DNA from: Comamonas sp. JUb58
GTDB taxonomy: Bacteria > Pseudomonadota > Gammaproteobacteria > Burkholderiales > Burkholderiaceae_C
NCBI RefSeq assembly: GCF_004364775.1
Contig: NZ_SOAL01000024.1
Coordinates: 1-64,000 of the forward strand
Length of the DNA stretch: 64,000 nucleotides
Direction of reading: 5' to 3'
Shown here: positions 8,577 to 18,610 of the stretch, piece by piece
Numbering within the stretch: the stretch's first letter is position 1
Layout of the letters: each line of letters starts with the position of its first letter
Made by a program: the position numbers and the translations under genes
Notes under the pieces: model-generated
What the model was told of the DNA's origin: nothing
What the model saw: only the letters and a program-made list of their open reading frames with translations
Database searches by the model: none

Positions 8577-10432
8577 CCGCGCTTTCGTGCCGCAGCGCCA
8601 TTGGCTGGCTGCGCTGTCGCAAGGCTTGCAGGTGCAGTGGCTGACGCCAGGTGCGCCAATGTTGCAGGCGGCGCAGAGCGACCCTTGCAGCTGGCAAAAA
8701 TATCCAGATCGGCCTGGTGCAGCGCGGTCTGCACATCGGTCATGCCCAGCATCGAGTGGAACAGGTTGTCGTGGCTGATGCGGGCCGTGCCCACGGCCTG
8801 CTGCAGGCAGCTGGTACTCATGCCCATGCGTTGCTGCATGGCGGGGGAGAGCCAGGTGATCCAGGGCACATGCTTTTGCACATCGGGTGCGACGGAATAG
8901 GGCAGGCCGTGCAGGTAGATATTGTTCTCGCCCAGCGACTCGCCATGGTCGGCCACATACATCATCGCTGTGGGCTGGCGCTGACCTTTGCTGGCCAGCC
9001 AGTCGATCAGGCCGCTCAGCATGCGGTCGGTGGCCACTACGCTGTTGTCATAGGCGTTGATCAGCGAGGCGCGGTCGCAGGCCTGCAGATTGACGTTGTT
9101 GCACTCGGGGCTGAAGCGCTTGTCCTGGCTCAGCGAGCGCTTGAAATAGGCCGGGCCATGGCTTCCCATCTGGTGCAGTACTACCACCACGCCCTTGGCG
9201 CGTTGCTCGGCGGGCAGCGCGTTGATGCGCTCGTCCAGGCCATCGAGCAAAGCCATGTCCACGCATTCGCCGTCCTGGCAGAGCGCCTTGCGGGCGGCGG
9301 CGGGCAGGTCGGTCTCGGTGTTGGCGTTGTGCACGCGGGCGCAGACGCCCTTGCAGCCCGATTGGTTCTCAACCCAGAGGACGGCCAGGCCAGCGCGCTG
9401 CAGCACATCGAGCAGGTTCTCATAGGACTTGTCGCTGTTCTGGCTGCTGCGCCCCAGGTGCGAGAACATGCAAGGTACCGACACGGCGGTACTGGTGCCG
9501 CAGGACCAGGCATTGGTAGCCACGGCCAGGTCCTGGCGGGCAGACAGCAGAGGCGTGGTAGGGCGCTCATAGCCATTGGTGCCAAAGTTGCCGGCGCGGC
9601 CGGTCTCACCGACCACCAGCGCATAGATCGGGAAGGCGGTCTGGCCAGCATAGCTGGCGCCCAGCTTGGCATCTTCGCCAATCGGGTACAAGGTGGTGTC
9701 GCGGTGCTGGATTTGCTGCGCCACCAGATTACCGGCGGCATAGACGGTGGACAGCGGGTTCATCATGTAGCGCAGGCTGGTGTGGTTGCGCATGGCCGAC
9801 GAGATGGGGCGAAAGCCCGCCATCACGACCACCACCATGGCCAGCACGGCCAGCAACACCATGCCCAGCTGCTTGAGCACCGGGCGCCAGCCAGAGCGCC
9901 GGGCCAGGGTCTGGCGCCAGATCCACCAGGTCGGCGGAATCGCGATGGCGCCCACGGTGACCACCAGGCTCCAGTGCAGCAGGTCGGCCGCTTCCTTCAC
10001 ATCGGTCTGCAGCACATTGACCAGCATCGACGCATCAATGGCGATGCCGTAGTTCAGCATGAAGCAGGCGGCAAAGGCGGCGACCCAGCACAGTGCGATC
10101 ATCACCGGCTTGGCGGCACGGCCCCAGCTGATCAGGTTCAGCAGTGCCCAGCAGGCGCAGGCAATCGCTGTCCCCAGGCTCAGGCCCAGGACCCATTGCT
10201 GGGCGCTGCTCAGCCCCTCGGCCTGCGATATCGCCTTCCACAGAGCCAGATTGCCCACACTGGCCAGCCAGAGGCTGACAACCAGGCTCCACAGCCACAC
10301 GGGTCGTGCGGGTGGCTGCGAGGTGCTGGTGACCAGATCGGCGCTGAAGGGCAGGTCGGCCGAATGGGGAGGAAATGCCGCCGTGTCTGCGGCCTTGCCT
10401 GTGGGGGTGATAAACCGGGCAAAGAATGTCAT
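8573..10432 (-). CDS. eptA: Lipid A phosphoethanolamine transferase, EptA/MCR family
   Basis: This 619-residue inner-membrane enzyme has about five N-terminal transmembrane segments (residues ~45-215) and a periplasmic sulfatase-fold domain. Diagnostic motifs are VVGETGRAGNFGTNGYERP (metal ligand Glu), CGTSTAVSVPC, whose second Thr is the nucleophile in MCR-1 and whose two Cys form a conserved disulfide, HQMGSHGPAYFKR, and DHGESLGENNIYLHG. It transfers phosphoethanolamine from phosphatidylethanolamine to lipid A and lowers polymyxin binding. The start is placed at ATG 10432; a TTG at 10462 would add ten residues. The tail after FASCKGR is an Ala/Pro-rich extension of roughly 35 residues. Confidence 0.92.
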   Translation of the reverse strand: MTFFARFITPTGKAADTAAFPPHSADLPFSADLVTSTSQPPARPVWLWSLVVSLWLASVGNLALWKAISQAEGLSSAQQWVLGLSLGTAIACACWALLNLISWGRAAKPVMIALCWVAAFAACFMLNYGIAIDASMLVNVLQTDVKEAADLLHWSLVVTVGAIAIPPTWWIWRQTLARRSGWRPVLKQLGMVLLAVLAMVVVVMAGFRPISSAMRNHTSLRYMMNPLSTVYAAGNLVAQQIQHRDTTLYPIGEDAKLGASYAGQTAFPIYALVVGETGRAGNFGTNGYERPTTPLLSARQDLAVATNAWSCGTSTAVSVPCMFSHLGRSSQNSDKSYENLLDVLQRAGLAVLWVENQSGCKGVCARVHNANTETDLPAAARKALCQDGECVDMALLDGLDERINALPAEQRAKGVVVVLHQMGSHGPAYFKRSLSQDKRFSPECNNVNLQACDRASLINAYDNSVVATDRMLSGLIDWLASKGQRQPTAMMYVADHGESLGENNIYLHGLPYSVAPDVQKHVPWITWLSPAMQQRMGMSTSCLQQAVGTARISHDNLFHSMLGMTDVQTALHQADLDIFASCKGRSAPPATLAHLASATAPASLATAQPANGAAARKRG

Positions 10433-10485
10433 CCCGCCATGGTCGGCAGGCAAGCTTAACAAGTGATTAATATGACAAACACAAT

Positions 10486-10513
10486 AAAAAAACCCGCCGA
10501 AGCGGGTTTTTTT
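10486..10513 (-). terminator. Intrinsic terminator after gltA (works on both strands)
   Basis: Seven A, CCCGC, CGAA, GCGGG and seven T form a compact symmetric terminator 39 bases beyond the gltA stop. It closes the sdh-gltA operon before eptA. Confidence 0.92.
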
Positions 10514-10551
10514 GAAGCAGTGCCGGCGCAGGCTGAGCCTGGCCGCTGCGA

Positions 10552-11862
10552 TCAGCGCTTGGCGATAGGCTGCACGTCGCGGGCCACCGAGCCGGTGTAC
10601 AGCTGGCGTGGACGGCCAATCTTGTACTCAGGATCAGCCATTTGCTCGTTCAGCTGGGCGATCCAGCCAACGGTGCGGGCCAGTGCGAAGATGCCGGTGA
10701 ACAGCTTCACTGGGATGCCGATGGCGCGTTGCACGATGCCGGAGTAGAAGTCCACGTTCGGGTACAGCTTGCGCGACACGAAGTAGTCGTCTTCCAGCGC
10801 AATCTTTTCGACTTGCTTGGCCAGTGCGAACAGCGGATCGTTTTCCAGGCCCAGTTCGGCCAGGATCTCGTTGCAGGTTTCCTGCATCAGCTTGGCGCGT
10901 GGGTCGTAGTTCTTGTAGACGCGGTGGCCAAAGCCCATCAGCTTGACGCCGCTGGACTTGTCCTTGACCTGCTCCATGAACTCACCGACCTTGGCGATGC
11001 CGCCGTTGGCCTGGATGCTTTCGAGCATGTTCAGACAGGCTTCGTTGGCGCCGCCGTGGGCAGGGCCCCACAGGCAAGCGACACCCGCGGAGATGGCTGC
11101 AAACGGGTTGGTGCCCGAGGAGCCGCACAGGCGCACGGTCGAGGTCGACGCGTTTTGCTCGTGGTCTGCGTGCAGGATGAAGATGCGGTCGAGCGCGCGC
11201 TCCACCACCGGGTTCACCACATACTCTTCGCAAGGGTTGCCGAACATCATGCGCAGGAAGTTGCCTGCGTAGGACAGGTCGTTCTTCGGGTACATGTAGG
11301 GCTGGCCCGTGCCGTACTTGTACGCCATCGCCACCAGGGTAGGCAGCTTGGCGATCAAGCGGATCGCAGCAATGTTGCGGTGCTCGGGGTTGGTGATGTC
11401 GGTGCTGTCGTGGTAGAAGGCCGACATGCCGCCCACCAGGCCCGTCAGAACGGCCATCGGGTGCGCATCGCGGCGGAAACCACGCAGGAAGAACTGCATC
11501 TGCTCGTTGACCATGGTGTGCTTGGTCACCGTGTCTTCGAACTCGGCCTTCTGCGTTGCATTGGGCAGCTCGCCGTACAGCAGCAGGTAGCAGGTTTCGA
11601 GGTAGTTGCAGTTCTTGGCCAGCTGCTCGATCGGGTAGCCGCGGTACAGCAGCTCACCCTTGTCACCATCGATATAGGTGATGGCCGACTGGCAAGCAGC
11701 CGTCGAGAGGAAACCGGGGTCGTACGTGAACATGCCGGTCTGCGCGTACAGCTTGCGGATGTCGATGACATCCGGGCCGATCGAGCCCTGGTAAACCGGA
11801 AGGTCTACGCTTGCTGCGCCGTTGCTAAACGATAGCGTGGCTTTGTTGTCTGCTAGTTTCAT
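10552..11862 (-). CDS. gltA: Citrate synthase (type II, hexameric)
   Basis: This 436-residue enzyme condenses acetyl-CoA and oxaloacetate to citrate. Catalytic-site segments are visible: [15 protein letters not shown] (His), [14 protein letters not shown] (His) and VDFYSG (Asp). The N-terminal domain with [19 protein letters not shown] is typical of the Gram-negative, NADH-sensitive type. Length and start match the family; AAGGAA precedes the ATG. It is the last gene of the leftward gntR-sdh-gltA run, 20 bases after sdhE. Confidence 0.98.
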   Translation of the reverse strand: MKLADNKATLSFSNGAASVDLPVYQGSIGPDVIDIRKLYAQTGMFTYDPGFLSTAACQSAITYIDGDKGELLYRGYPIEQLAKNCNYLETCYLLLYGELPNATQKAEFEDTVTKHTMVNEQMQFFLRGFRRDAHPMAVLTGLVGGMSAFYHDSTDITNPEHRNIAAIRLIAKLPTLVAMAYKYGTGQPYMYPKNDLSYAGNFLRMMFGNPCEEYVVNPVVERALDRIFILHADHEQNASTSTVRLCGSSGTNPFAAISAGVACLWGPAHGGANEACLNMLESIQANGGIAKVGEFMEQVKDKSSGVKLMGFGHRVYKNYDPRAKLMQETCNEILAELGLENDPLFALAKQVEKIALEDDYFVSRKLYPNVDFYSGIVQRAIGIPVKLFTGIFALARTVGWIAQLNEQMADPEYKIGRPRQLYTGSVARDVQPIAKR

Positions 11863-11882
11863 AAAACTGGTTCCTTCTCGAG

Positions 11883-12176
11883 TTAGTCCGCAAGAGATGC
11901 ACGTGGTTTTCGGCTGCGCAGCATCTCCAGCACTTCATGAACATCTGGCGTGTCGAGGTCGCCTGTTGGTTCCTTGCGCCTGAGCATCAAGTCCAGCAGG
12001 TCGTTGTCCGACAGGTTCATCAAAGTGGTCAGCCCTTGCGCCTGGCGGACATTCAGGCTTGCTCCGTATGTGCGGAAGAACTGCTCGACGAAGATGTCGT
12101 TCTCCACCAGGCCTCGGCGACTACGCCAGCGCAGCAGATCGCGCGCACGTTCATCCAGCAGTTCGTTTTCCATCAT
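11883..12176 (-). CDS. sdhE: FAD assembly factor SdhE (CptB/YgfY family)
   Basis: This 97-residue helical protein helps attach FAD covalently to SdhA. The family signature appears as [10 protein letters not shown] near residue 20 (R-G-x-x-E-x-D), followed by the five-helix bundle with [16 protein letters not shown]. It sits between sdhB and gltA, the expected position. Two consecutive ATG codons (12176 and 12173) could start it; the upstream spacing does not decide between them. Confidence 0.94.
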   Translation of the reverse strand: MMENELLDERARDLLRWRSRRGLVENDIFVEQFFRTYGASLNVRQAQGLTTLMNLSDNDLLDLMLRRKEPTGDLDTPDVHEVLEMLRSRKPRASLAD

Positions 12177-12191
12177 TGCTCAATCTGGTTC

Positions 12192-12896
12192 TTACACCGC
12201 ACGGCGAACCATCAGTTCCTTGATCTTGCCAATCGCCTTCGTGGGGTTGAGGTGCTTGGGGCACACGTCCACGCAGTTCATGATGGTGTGGCAACGGAAC
12301 AGACGGTAGGGGTCTTCCAGGTTGTCCAGGCGCTCACCGGTGTGGTCATCGCGGCTGTCGGCGATGAAGCGGTAGGCCTGCAGCAAACCGGCGGGGCCCA
12401 CGAACTTGTCGGGGTTCCACCAGAAAGAGGGGCAGCTGGTCGAGCAGCTGGCGCACAGAATGCACTCGTACAGGCCGTTGAGCTCTTCGCGCTCTTCGGG
12501 CGACTGCAGACGCTCCTTCTCGTTGGCGACAAAGCTGTCAGCCATCAGGTAGGGCTTGATCGAGTGGTACTGCTTGAAGAACTGGGTCATGTCCACGATC
12601 AGATCGCGGATGACGGGCAGACCGGGCAGGGGCTTCAAGACGATGTCACCCTTGAGGGTGTTCATGTTCGTGAGGCAGGCCAGGCCGTTCTTGCCGTTGA
12701 TGTTCATCGCGTCCGAACCGCAGACGCCTTCGCGGCATGAGCGGCGGAAGGAGATCGATGGATCGAGTTCCTTCAGCTTGACCAGGGCGTCCAGCAGCAT
12801 GCGCTCATGACCGTCGAGCTCCACCTCCACGGTTTGCATGTACGGCTTGGCATCTTTATCGGGATCGTAGCGATAGATTTTGAAAGTACGCTTCAT
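12192..12896 (-). CDS. sdhB: Succinate dehydrogenase iron-sulfur subunit
   Basis: This 234-residue subunit carries electrons from SdhA to ubiquinone. The [2Fe-2S] ligands are in [13 protein letters not shown] and the downstream GLAC, the [4Fe-4S] ligands in [12 protein letters not shown], and the [3Fe-4S] ligands in [17 protein letters not shown]. Its length equals that of other bacterial SdhB proteins. It lies between sdhA and sdhE in the operon. Confidence 0.98.
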   Translation of the reverse strand: MKRTFKIYRYDPDKDAKPYMQTVEVELDGHERMLLDALVKLKELDPSISFRRSCREGVCGSDAMNINGKNGLACLTNMNTLKGDIVLKPLPGLPVIRDLIVDMTQFFKQYHSIKPYLMADSFVANEKERLQSPEEREELNGLYECILCASCSTSCPSFWWNPDKFVGPAGLLQAYRFIADSRDDHTGERLDNLEDPYRLFRCHTIMNCVDVCPKHLNPTKAIGKIKELMVRRAV

Positions 12897-12927
12897 TTTG
12901 GGATGTTCTTTCGTGGGCTGCGTGGAT

Positions 12928-14733
12928 TTAGAAGGTACGGACCTTGGGTGGTACCGACGGCACGGTCAGCGGCTTGAGTTGCACTGGCTTGTACTCCAGG
13001 CTGTTGGCAGCGCTGTACCACAGGGTGTGCTTGAGCCAGTCGATGTCATTGCGACCCAGTGGGTACTTGGGATCGTCAGCAGGGTGCTCGTAGTCATCCA
13101 CGGTGTGGGCGCCACGGCATTCCTTGCGGGCGGCGGCCGAGACCATCGTGGCCTGTGCCACTTCGATCAGGTTGGCCACTTCCAGCGCTTCCATGCGGGC
13201 GGTGTTCCAGACCTTGGACTTGTCCTTCAAGGTTACGCCACCAACGCGGGCGCGGATGTCGGCGATCTTCTGAACGCCTTCGTCCATGCTCTTTTGCGTG
13301 CGGAACACACCAGCGTGCAGCTGCATGCAGGCACGGATGTCGTTGGCCACGTCTTGTGCGTACTCACCGCTGGTCGACTCGTCGAGCTTGTTCAGGCGCG
13401 AAAGCGAGAAGTCCGATGCGTTGTCCGGCATGGGCTTGAATTCGCCGTAGCCGTTGACGTAGTTGACGATGTGCTTGCCGGCCGACTTGCCGAAGACCAG
13501 CAGGTCCAGCAGCGAGTTCGTGCCCAGGCGGTTGGCGCCGTGCACCGACACGCAGGAGCATTCGCCCACTGCGTAGAGACCGTTGACGACCTTGTTCTCT
13601 TCACCATCCCAGACAACGACCTGGCCGTTGATGTTGGTGGGGATACCGCCCATCTGGTAGTGGATGGTGGGCACCACAGGAATCGGTTCCTTGGTGATGT
13701 CCACGTTGGCGAAGTTGTGGCCGATTTCTTCCACCGAAGGCAGGCGCTTGCGGATGGTTTCTGCACCCAGGTGGGTCATGTCCAGCAGGATGTAGTCCTT
13801 GTTCGGACCGCAGCCACGGCCTTCCTTGATTTCCTGGTCCATCGAGCGCGACACGAAGTCGCGTGGTGCCAGATCCTTCAGGGTAGGCGCATAGCGCTCC
13901 ATGAAACGCTCGCCATCGCTGTTGCGCAGAATAGCGCCTTCACCGCGGCAGCCTTCGGTCAGCAGCACGCCTGCGCCGGCCACGCCGGTGGGGTGGAACT
14001 GCCAGAACTCCATGTCCTGCAGCGGGATGCCTGCACGTGCAGCCATGCCCAGGCCGTCGCCGGTGTTGATGAAGGCATTGGTCGATGCCTGGAAGATACG
14101 GCCAGCGCCGCCGGTGGCCAGCAGCACGGCCTTGGCGTGCAGCTCGTACAGGTCGCCGGTTTCCAGTTCGATGGCGGTCACGCCGACCACATCACCGGAT
14201 TCGTCACGGATCAGGTCGAGGGCCATCCACTCCACGAAGAAGTTGGTCTTGGACTTGACGTTTTGCTGGTACAGCGTGTGCAGCATCGCGTGGCCGGTAC
14301 GGTCAGCGGCTGCGCAAGCGCGTTGCACGGGCTTTTCGCCGTGGTTGGCGGTGTGGCCGCCGAAGGGGCGCTGGTAGATCGTGCCGTCGGGGTTGCGGTC
14401 GAAAGGCATGCCGAAGTGTTCCAGCTCGTACACCACCTTGGGTGCTTCGCGGCACATGAACTCGATCGCATCCTGGTCACCGAGCCAGTCCGAGCCCTTG
14501 ATGGTGTCGTAGAAGTGCCATTCCCAGTTGTCGGGCGACATGTTGCCCAGCGAGGCGGACACGCCACCTTGCGCTGCCACGGTGTGCGAGCGGGTGGGGA
14601 AAACCTTGGACAAGGCAGCCACGGACAGGCCAGCCTTGGACAGTTCCAGCGCAGCGCGCAGACCGGAGCCGCCTGCGCCGATGATGACGACATCAAACTT
14701 GCGCTTGGTGATGTTCTCTTTTGTATAGCTCAT
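12928..14733 (-). CDS. sdhA: Succinate dehydrogenase flavoprotein subunit
   Basis: This 601-residue subunit oxidises succinate to fumarate in the TCA cycle. The Rossmann FAD fold is at [17 protein letters not shown] (~residues 15-31). The flavinylation His lies in [15 protein letters not shown]. The dicarboxylate site contains [20 protein letters not shown], and the ATGGAGRIF and [17 protein letters not shown] blocks follow. GAAAGAG precedes the ATG. sdhE, its flavinylation factor, is in the same operon. Confidence 0.98.
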   Translation of the reverse strand: MSYTKENITKRKFDVVIIGAGGSGLRAALELSKAGLSVAALSKVFPTRSHTVAAQGGVSASLGNMSPDNWEWHFYDTIKGSDWLGDQDAIEFMCREAPKVVYELEHFGMPFDRNPDGTIYQRPFGGHTANHGEKPVQRACAAADRTGHAMLHTLYQQNVKSKTNFFVEWMALDLIRDESGDVVGVTAIELETGDLYELHAKAVLLATGGAGRIFQASTNAFINTGDGLGMAARAGIPLQDMEFWQFHPTGVAGAGVLLTEGCRGEGAILRNSDGERFMERYAPTLKDLAPRDFVSRSMDQEIKEGRGCGPNKDYILLDMTHLGAETIRKRLPSVEEIGHNFANVDITKEPIPVVPTIHYQMGGIPTNINGQVVVWDGEENKVVNGLYAVGECSCVSVHGANRLGTNSLLDLLVFGKSAGKHIVNYVNGYGEFKPMPDNASDFSLSRLNKLDESTSGEYAQDVANDIRACMQLHAGVFRTQKSMDEGVQKIADIRARVGGVTLKDKSKVWNTARMEALEVANLIEVAQATMVSAAARKECRGAHTVDDYEHPADDPKYPLGRNDIDWLKHTLWYSAANSLEYKPVQLKPLTVPSVPPKVRTF

Positions 14734-14755
14734 TGTTCTCTTTCAATCGCGGGTA

Positions 14756-15121
14756 TCACAGACGCCACAGAACCTGCAGGCCCCAGCCGAGGCAGCCCAC
14801 CAGCCAAACCAACACGAAAATCTGCAGCACCAGGCGCAGGCCGACGGGCTGGACGTAGTCCATGAGGATTTCACGCATGCCCACCCAGGCGTGGTAGGCC
14901 AAGGCCACCAGGGTGCCCACGGTGATGAACTTCATCCACTGGTGGGAGAAGATGCCTGCCCACTGTTCGTAGCCGATAGGGCCCTTGATCATCAGCACCT
15001 GGGCCAGCAGGGCCACGGTGAACAAGGCCATCAGCAAGCCGGTGATGCGCTGGGCCAGCCAGTCGCGCAAGCCGTAGTGCGCACCGGTCACGACGCGTTT
15101 GGAGCCGTAATTGACGGACAT
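14756..15121 (-). CDS. sdhD: Succinate dehydrogenase membrane anchor subunit D
   Basis: This 121-residue protein has three transmembrane helices (around 26-46, 62-82 and 96-116) and the motif YHAWVGMREILMDY, in which the His is the expected haem b ligand. The ATG at 15121 is preceded by AAAGGA, which rules against the longer frame starting at 15190 inside sdhC. Together with SdhC it anchors the complex and forms the quinone site. Confidence 0.95.
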   Translation of the reverse strand: MSVNYGSKRVVTGAHYGLRDWLAQRITGLLMALFTVALLAQVLMIKGPIGYEQWAGIFSHQWMKFITVGTLVALAYHAWVGMREILMDYVQPVGLRLVLQIFVLVWLVGCLGWGLQVLWRL

Positions 15122-15164
15122 GGGGAATCCTTTCTTATTTATCAGTAAATGCGGTCGCGGGCGA

Positions 15165-15599
15165 TCAGTACAAGCCGAACAGCTTGGCACCCAGGATGGC
15201 GGTCAGCGCCAGGCTGATGGCAAAGCAGACGATGGCCGAGCTCTTGCCAAATTCCTTGTTGACCGACTTGTGCGAGACATCCATCCAGATGTGGCGCAGG
15301 CCAGCGCAGAAGTGGTGCAGGTAGGCCCAGATCAGTGCCAGCACGGCCAGCTTGATGAACCAGCCCGCGAAGATGCCGGCGCCGGTGTTGAAGGCAGCGG
15401 TGAAGCGGGCGTAGGAGAATTCGGAGGAGATCGAGGTGTCGAGCAGCCAGACCACGAAGGGCAGCAGGAAGAACATGACCAGGCCACTGGCGCGGTGCAG
15501 GATCGACAGGATGGCTGCCACCGGGAAACGGTAGCCCGGCAGGTCCGTCAGCATGTTGATATTGCGAAACTCAGGCCGCTTCTTCGTGGTATCTGTCAT
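15165..15599 (-). CDS. sdhC: Succinate dehydrogenase cytochrome b556 subunit C
   Basis: This 144-residue anchor subunit has three transmembrane helices. The quinone-site region is SILHRASGLVMF (Ser and Arg conserved) and the haem ligand His is in HHFCAGLRHIWMD. It is the first enzyme gene of the sdh operon, 135 bases downstream of the gntR-type regulator gene; that gap contains two small inverted repeats. Confidence 0.95.
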   Translation of the reverse strand: MTDTTKKRPEFRNINMLTDLPGYRFPVAAILSILHRASGLVMFFLLPFVVWLLDTSISSEFSYARFTAAFNTGAGIFAGWFIKLAVLALIWAYLHHFCAGLRHIWMDVSHKSVNKEFGKSSAIVCFAISLALTAILGAKLFGLY

Positions 15600-15651
15600 G
15601 GTGTGAAATCTTTCGTGGATGTAACTGCTATGTAATCGCTAGGCTCAAACC

Positions 15652-15668
15652 TGCAAAATTTTATTGCA
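15652..15668 (-). promoter_or_regulatory. Inverted repeat in the sdhC leader, regulatory candidate
   Basis: TGCAAAATTTTATTGCA (TGCAA...TTGCA) is an A/T-rich interrupted palindrome upstream of sdhC, in a region otherwise rich in G and C. A second small repeat, GGGTT...AACCC, lies at 15688-15704. Either could be an operator or a leader hairpin; no regulator can be assigned from sequence alone. Confidence 0.35.
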
Positions 15669-15734
15669 ATGCAGCGCGCAGGTCTAAGGGTTTCTCTTTA
15701 ACCCCGTGGTGACTACTCAGACTTGACCGGTGCA

Positions 15735-16529
15735 TTAGCTCAGGGTATTGCTGTAATGGTGGGTGTCCGTCCGATAAAGACCTCGTCGTAATTCCATGGG
15801 AACATCGTTATAGGTGTAAGCGACGCGCTCCACGCTCAGCAGTGGGGTCTGTCCGTCGATATCCAGCAATTGGGCCTGCGCCGCATCGGGCAGCACGGCA
15901 CGCAGTTTTTCCTGGGCGCGCACCATGCGCACGCCGTATTCCACCTCGAACATCGCGTAGGTGGCACCGGGGTAGTCGCGCATCTGCTCGGCCGACAGGC
16001 CCTTGAAGCTGCTGCTGGGCAGCCAGATGTCTTCGACGATGGTGGGGATGCCGGCAAACACCAGCACCCGGCGCACATGGATCAGCGATTCGCCGGTGGG
16101 TACCTGCAGCAGCTTGCAGATCTCGCTCTGGCCCTTGATGCTGCGGCAGGAGATGATGTTGCGCTGCGCTGGGCCTTCTTCATTGAGGTCGCCACTGTCC
16201 GGCAGGAGACGCAGGAAGCGGTACTGCACATTGCGCTCGGCATGGGTGGCCACAAAGGTGCCCTTGCCCTGGCGGCGCAGCAGCAGGTTCTCGGCAGCCA
16301 GCTCGTCGATGGCCTTGCGCACGGTGCCCTGGCTGACGCGGTAGCGGGCGGCCAGCTCCATCTCGCTGGGGATCATTTCGCCCGGTTTCCAGGCGCCGGC
16401 CTCCAGGCTTTGCAGGATCAAGCCCTTGATTTGTTGGTAGAGGGGGCTGAAGGCCGGGGTCGCACCACCCACGCTGTCGCCAGCGGACGTGATTCCGGTG
16501 TCGTTTGCATTGGGGGTGGAAGATGTCAT
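15735..16529 (-). CDS. GntR-family (HutC/UTRA type) regulator, probable TCA-cluster regulator
   Basis: This 264-residue protein has an N-terminal GntR winged helix (PLYQQIKGLILQSLEAGAWK, then MIPSEMELAARYRVSQGTVR and RRQGKGTF, about residues 30-105). A UTRA effector-binding domain follows (HVRRVLVFAGIPTIVEDIWL, YGVRMVRAQEKLRAV, LSVERVAYTYNDVPMELRRG). Such domains bind small metabolites. It lies at the head of the sdh-gltA operon and is divergent from mdh, so control of these TCA genes is the natural inference. The start is set at ATG 16529; an upstream ATG at 16631 would place residues over the putative operator. Confidence 0.9.
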   Translation of the reverse strand: MTSSTPNANDTGITSAGDSVGGATPAFSPLYQQIKGLILQSLEAGAWKPGEMIPSEMELAARYRVSQGTVRKAIDELAAENLLLRRQGKGTFVATHAERNVQYRFLRLLPDSGDLNEEGPAQRNIISCRSIKGQSEICKLLQVPTGESLIHVRRVLVFAGIPTIVEDIWLPSSSFKGLSAEQMRDYPGATYAMFEVEYGVRMVRAQEKLRAVLPDAAQAQLLDIDGQTPLLSVERVAYTYNDVPMELRRGLYRTDTHHYSNTLS

Positions 16530-16636
16530 GCGCTTGTCTTGGGAGAGATTCAATCTCTCGGGTGTCACAGTGGATGTGACATCCAACGGTTCAAATTTAC
16601 AGCGCGCATTGTATAGCGCATCAGGGGTCAATCATA

Positions 16637-16648
16637 TCTTATATAAGA
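16637..16648. promoter_or_regulatory. Palindromic operator candidate between gntR and mdh
   Basis: TCTTATATAAGA is a perfect 12-bp palindrome, followed directly by a further ATAAGACA half-site. It lies just upstream of the mdh -35 element in the divergent gntR/mdh region. A/T-centred palindromes of this size are typical GntR-family operators. The adjacent GntR protein is the obvious candidate ligand; that link is inference. Confidence 0.55.
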
Positions 16649-16659
16649 CATAAGACAAA

Positions 16660-16689
16660 TTGACTGAGTGATCTGTTCAAGAGTACACT
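16660..16689 (+). promoter_or_regulatory. Probable sigma70 promoter of mdh
   Basis: TTGACT (16660-16665) and TACACT (16684-16689) are separated by 18 bases, about 120 bases before the mdh ATG. The candidate GntR operator touches the upstream side of the -35 hexamer. Confidence 0.55.
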
Positions 16690-16806
16690 TATGCGCTGTT
16701 TACAGACCAGCCATCGGGGAATCCCGATCGCTGATTCCAGTCGTTTGACACCCTCTCCGATGCTGGCCTGCTTGGACACCTCATTTCTATTTTCTGGAGT
16801 TTTCCC

Positions 16807-17793
16807 ATGAGCAAGAAGCCCGTACGTGTCGCCGTTACCGGTGCCGCTGGTCAAATCGGTTATGCCCTGTTGTTCCGCATCGCTTCGGGCGAAATGCTGG
16901 GCAAGGACCAGCCTGTCATCCTGCAACTGCTGGAAATTCCTGACGAGAAGGCACAGAACGCGCTCAAGGGCGTGATCATGGAGCTGGAAGACTGCGCTTT
17001 CCCTCTGGTGGCCGGTATCGAAGCCCACAGCGACCCGCTGCAAGCCTTCAAGGACACCGACTACGCGCTGCTCGTGGGTGCCCGTCCTCGCGGCCCAGGC
17101 ATGGAACGTGCTGACCTGCTGGCTGCCAACGCCCAGATCTTCACCGCCCAAGGCAAGGCCCTGAACGCTGTCGCTTCGCGCAACGTCAAGGTGCTGGTGG
17201 TTGGCAACCCTGCCAACACCAATGCCTACATCGCGATGAAGTCGGCTCCCGACCTGCCAGCGAAGAACTTCACCGCCATGCTGCGTCTGGACCACAACCG
17301 CGCTGCCTCGCAACTGGCTGCCAAGGCTGGCTTCAAGGTCGGCGACATCCGCAAGCTGACCGTCTGGGGCAACCACTCGCCCACGATGTACGCTGACTAC
17401 CGCTTCGCCACCGTGGACGGCAAGTCGGTCAAGGACGCGATCAACGACCAGGCCTGGAACAAGGACGTGTTCCTGCCAACCGTGGGCAAGCGTGGCGCCG
17501 CCATCATTGCTGCACGTGGCCTGTCGTCGGCTGCATCGGCTGCCAACGCTGCCATCGACCACATGCGTGACTGGGCCCTGGGCTCGGCTGGCGAATGGGT
17601 GACCATGGGCGTGCCTTCGAACGGCGAATACGGCATCCCAGCCGGCATCATCTTCGGCTTCCCAGTGACCACCGAAAACGGCGAATACAAGATCGTCGAA
17701 GGTCTGGAAATCGACGCGTTCTCGCAAGAATGCATCGACAAGACCCTGGCTGAGCTGCAAGGCGAGCAAGACGGCGTCAAGCACCTGCTGTAA
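16807..17793 (+). CDS. mdh: Malate dehydrogenase (NAD-dependent)
   Basis: This 328-residue enzyme interconverts malate and oxaloacetate. The NAD-binding glycine motif [19 protein letters not shown] is at residues ~10-28, the substrate Arg region in [26 protein letters not shown] in the middle, and the catalytic His in [11 protein letters not shown]. This is the long MDH-2 type common in betaproteobacteria. CTGGAG precedes the ATG. It heads the rightward half of the TCA cluster. Confidence 0.98.
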   Translation: MSKKPVRVAVTGAAGQIGYALLFRIASGEMLGKDQPVILQLLEIPDEKAQNALKGVIMELEDCAFPLVAGIEAHSDPLQAFKDTDYALLVGARPRGPGMERADLLAANAQIFTAQGKALNAVASRNVKVLVVGNPANTNAYIAMKSAPDLPAKNFTAMLRLDHNRAASQLAAKAGFKVGDIRKLTVWGNHSPTMYADYRFATVDGKSVKDAINDQAWNKDVFLPTVGKRGAAIIAARGLSSAASAANAAIDHMRDWALGSAGEWVTMGVPSNGEYGIPAGIIFGFPVTTENGEYKIVEGLEIDAFSQECIDKTLAELQGEQDGVKHLL

Positions 17794-17809
17794 TCCAAGG
17801 CCGATCCGC

Positions 17810-18598
17810 ATGCTTGCATGGAATGCCCAGCTCTACAGCCGGTTCGAGGACGAGCGCACGCGCCCGGCCGCCGAACTGCTGGCGCGCGTGGCCCTGCCCA
17901 GCGATACCCCCTATGTGGTGGATCTGGGTTGCGGGCCGGGCAATTCCACCGAGCTGCTGGCCCAGCGCTTCGTGCATGCACGGGTGCTGGGTATCGACCA
18001 GTCGCAAGACATGCTGGCCGCTGCGCGCCAGCGTCTTGCGCATGTGCATTTTGAGCAGGGCGACATCGCCCACTGGCAGGCTCCACTGCACAACGGGCGT
18101 TTGCCCGACCTGATTTTTGCCAATGCGGCCCTGCAATGGGTGCCAGACCACGCGCAACTGCTGCCCCGCTTGATGGGCATGTTGGCGCCCGGTGGCGTAC
18201 TGGCCGTGCAGATGCCGGACAACCGCGATGAGCCCACCCACCGCCTGATGCGTGAAGTGGCAGCGCTGCAGCCCTGGGCTGCAGAAATCGGCGATCCGCA
18301 TGCCTTGCGCACGGATTTGCTGGCCTTGAATGATTACTACGATGTGTTGGCCCGTGATGCGCAGGTGGATGCCTGGCGTACGGCGTACCAGCACCCAATG
18401 GACAGTGCGGAGGCGATTGTCCAATGGGTTCGTGGCACCGGTCTGCGACCGTTTCTCCAGCCTCTGAGTGCCGAGCTGCAAACCAGCTTTGTGGCCGAGT
18501 ACACCCGCCGCATCGATGCCGCCTACGCGCTGCGCAGCGATGGCCGGCGCCTGCTGGCCTTCCCCCGCTTGTTTTTGGTGGCCCGCCGCCCCATCTGA
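17810..18598 (+). CDS. tam: Trans-aconitate 2-methyltransferase
   Basis: This 262-residue SAM-dependent methyltransferase has motif [20 protein letters not shown] (~residues 36-54), [13 protein letters not shown], and the family-specific segments [12 protein letters not shown] and [12 protein letters not shown]. Tam methylates trans-aconitate, a spontaneous isomer of cis-aconitate that inhibits aconitase. Its place 16 bases after mdh and upstream of acnB fits that damage-control role. AAGG precedes the ATG. Confidence 0.92.
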   Translation: MLAWNAQLYSRFEDERTRPAAELLARVALPSDTPYVVDLGCGPGNSTELLAQRFVHARVLGIDQSQDMLAAARQRLAHVHFEQGDIAHWQAPLHNGRLPDLIFANAALQWVPDHAQLLPRLMGMLAPGGVLAVQMPDNRDEPTHRLMREVAALQPWAAEIGDPHALRTDLLALNDYYDVLARDAQVDAWRTAYQHPMDSAEAIVQWVRGTGLRPFLQPLSAELQTSFVAEYTRRIDAAYALRSDGRRLLAFPRLFLVARRPI

Positions 18599-18610
18599 CG
18601 ATTAGTAGCC

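Noticed and set aside
8571-8578. Overlapping stop codons of the convergent radical SAM and eptA genes as a special signal
   Set aside because: Similar compact convergent ends occur at 4248-4251; this looks like ordinary genome compaction.
16670-16705. CTGTTCAAGAGTACAC near the mdh promoter as a further LexA box
   Set aside because: The right half-site is ACAC rather than ACAG and the centre is not A/T-rich.
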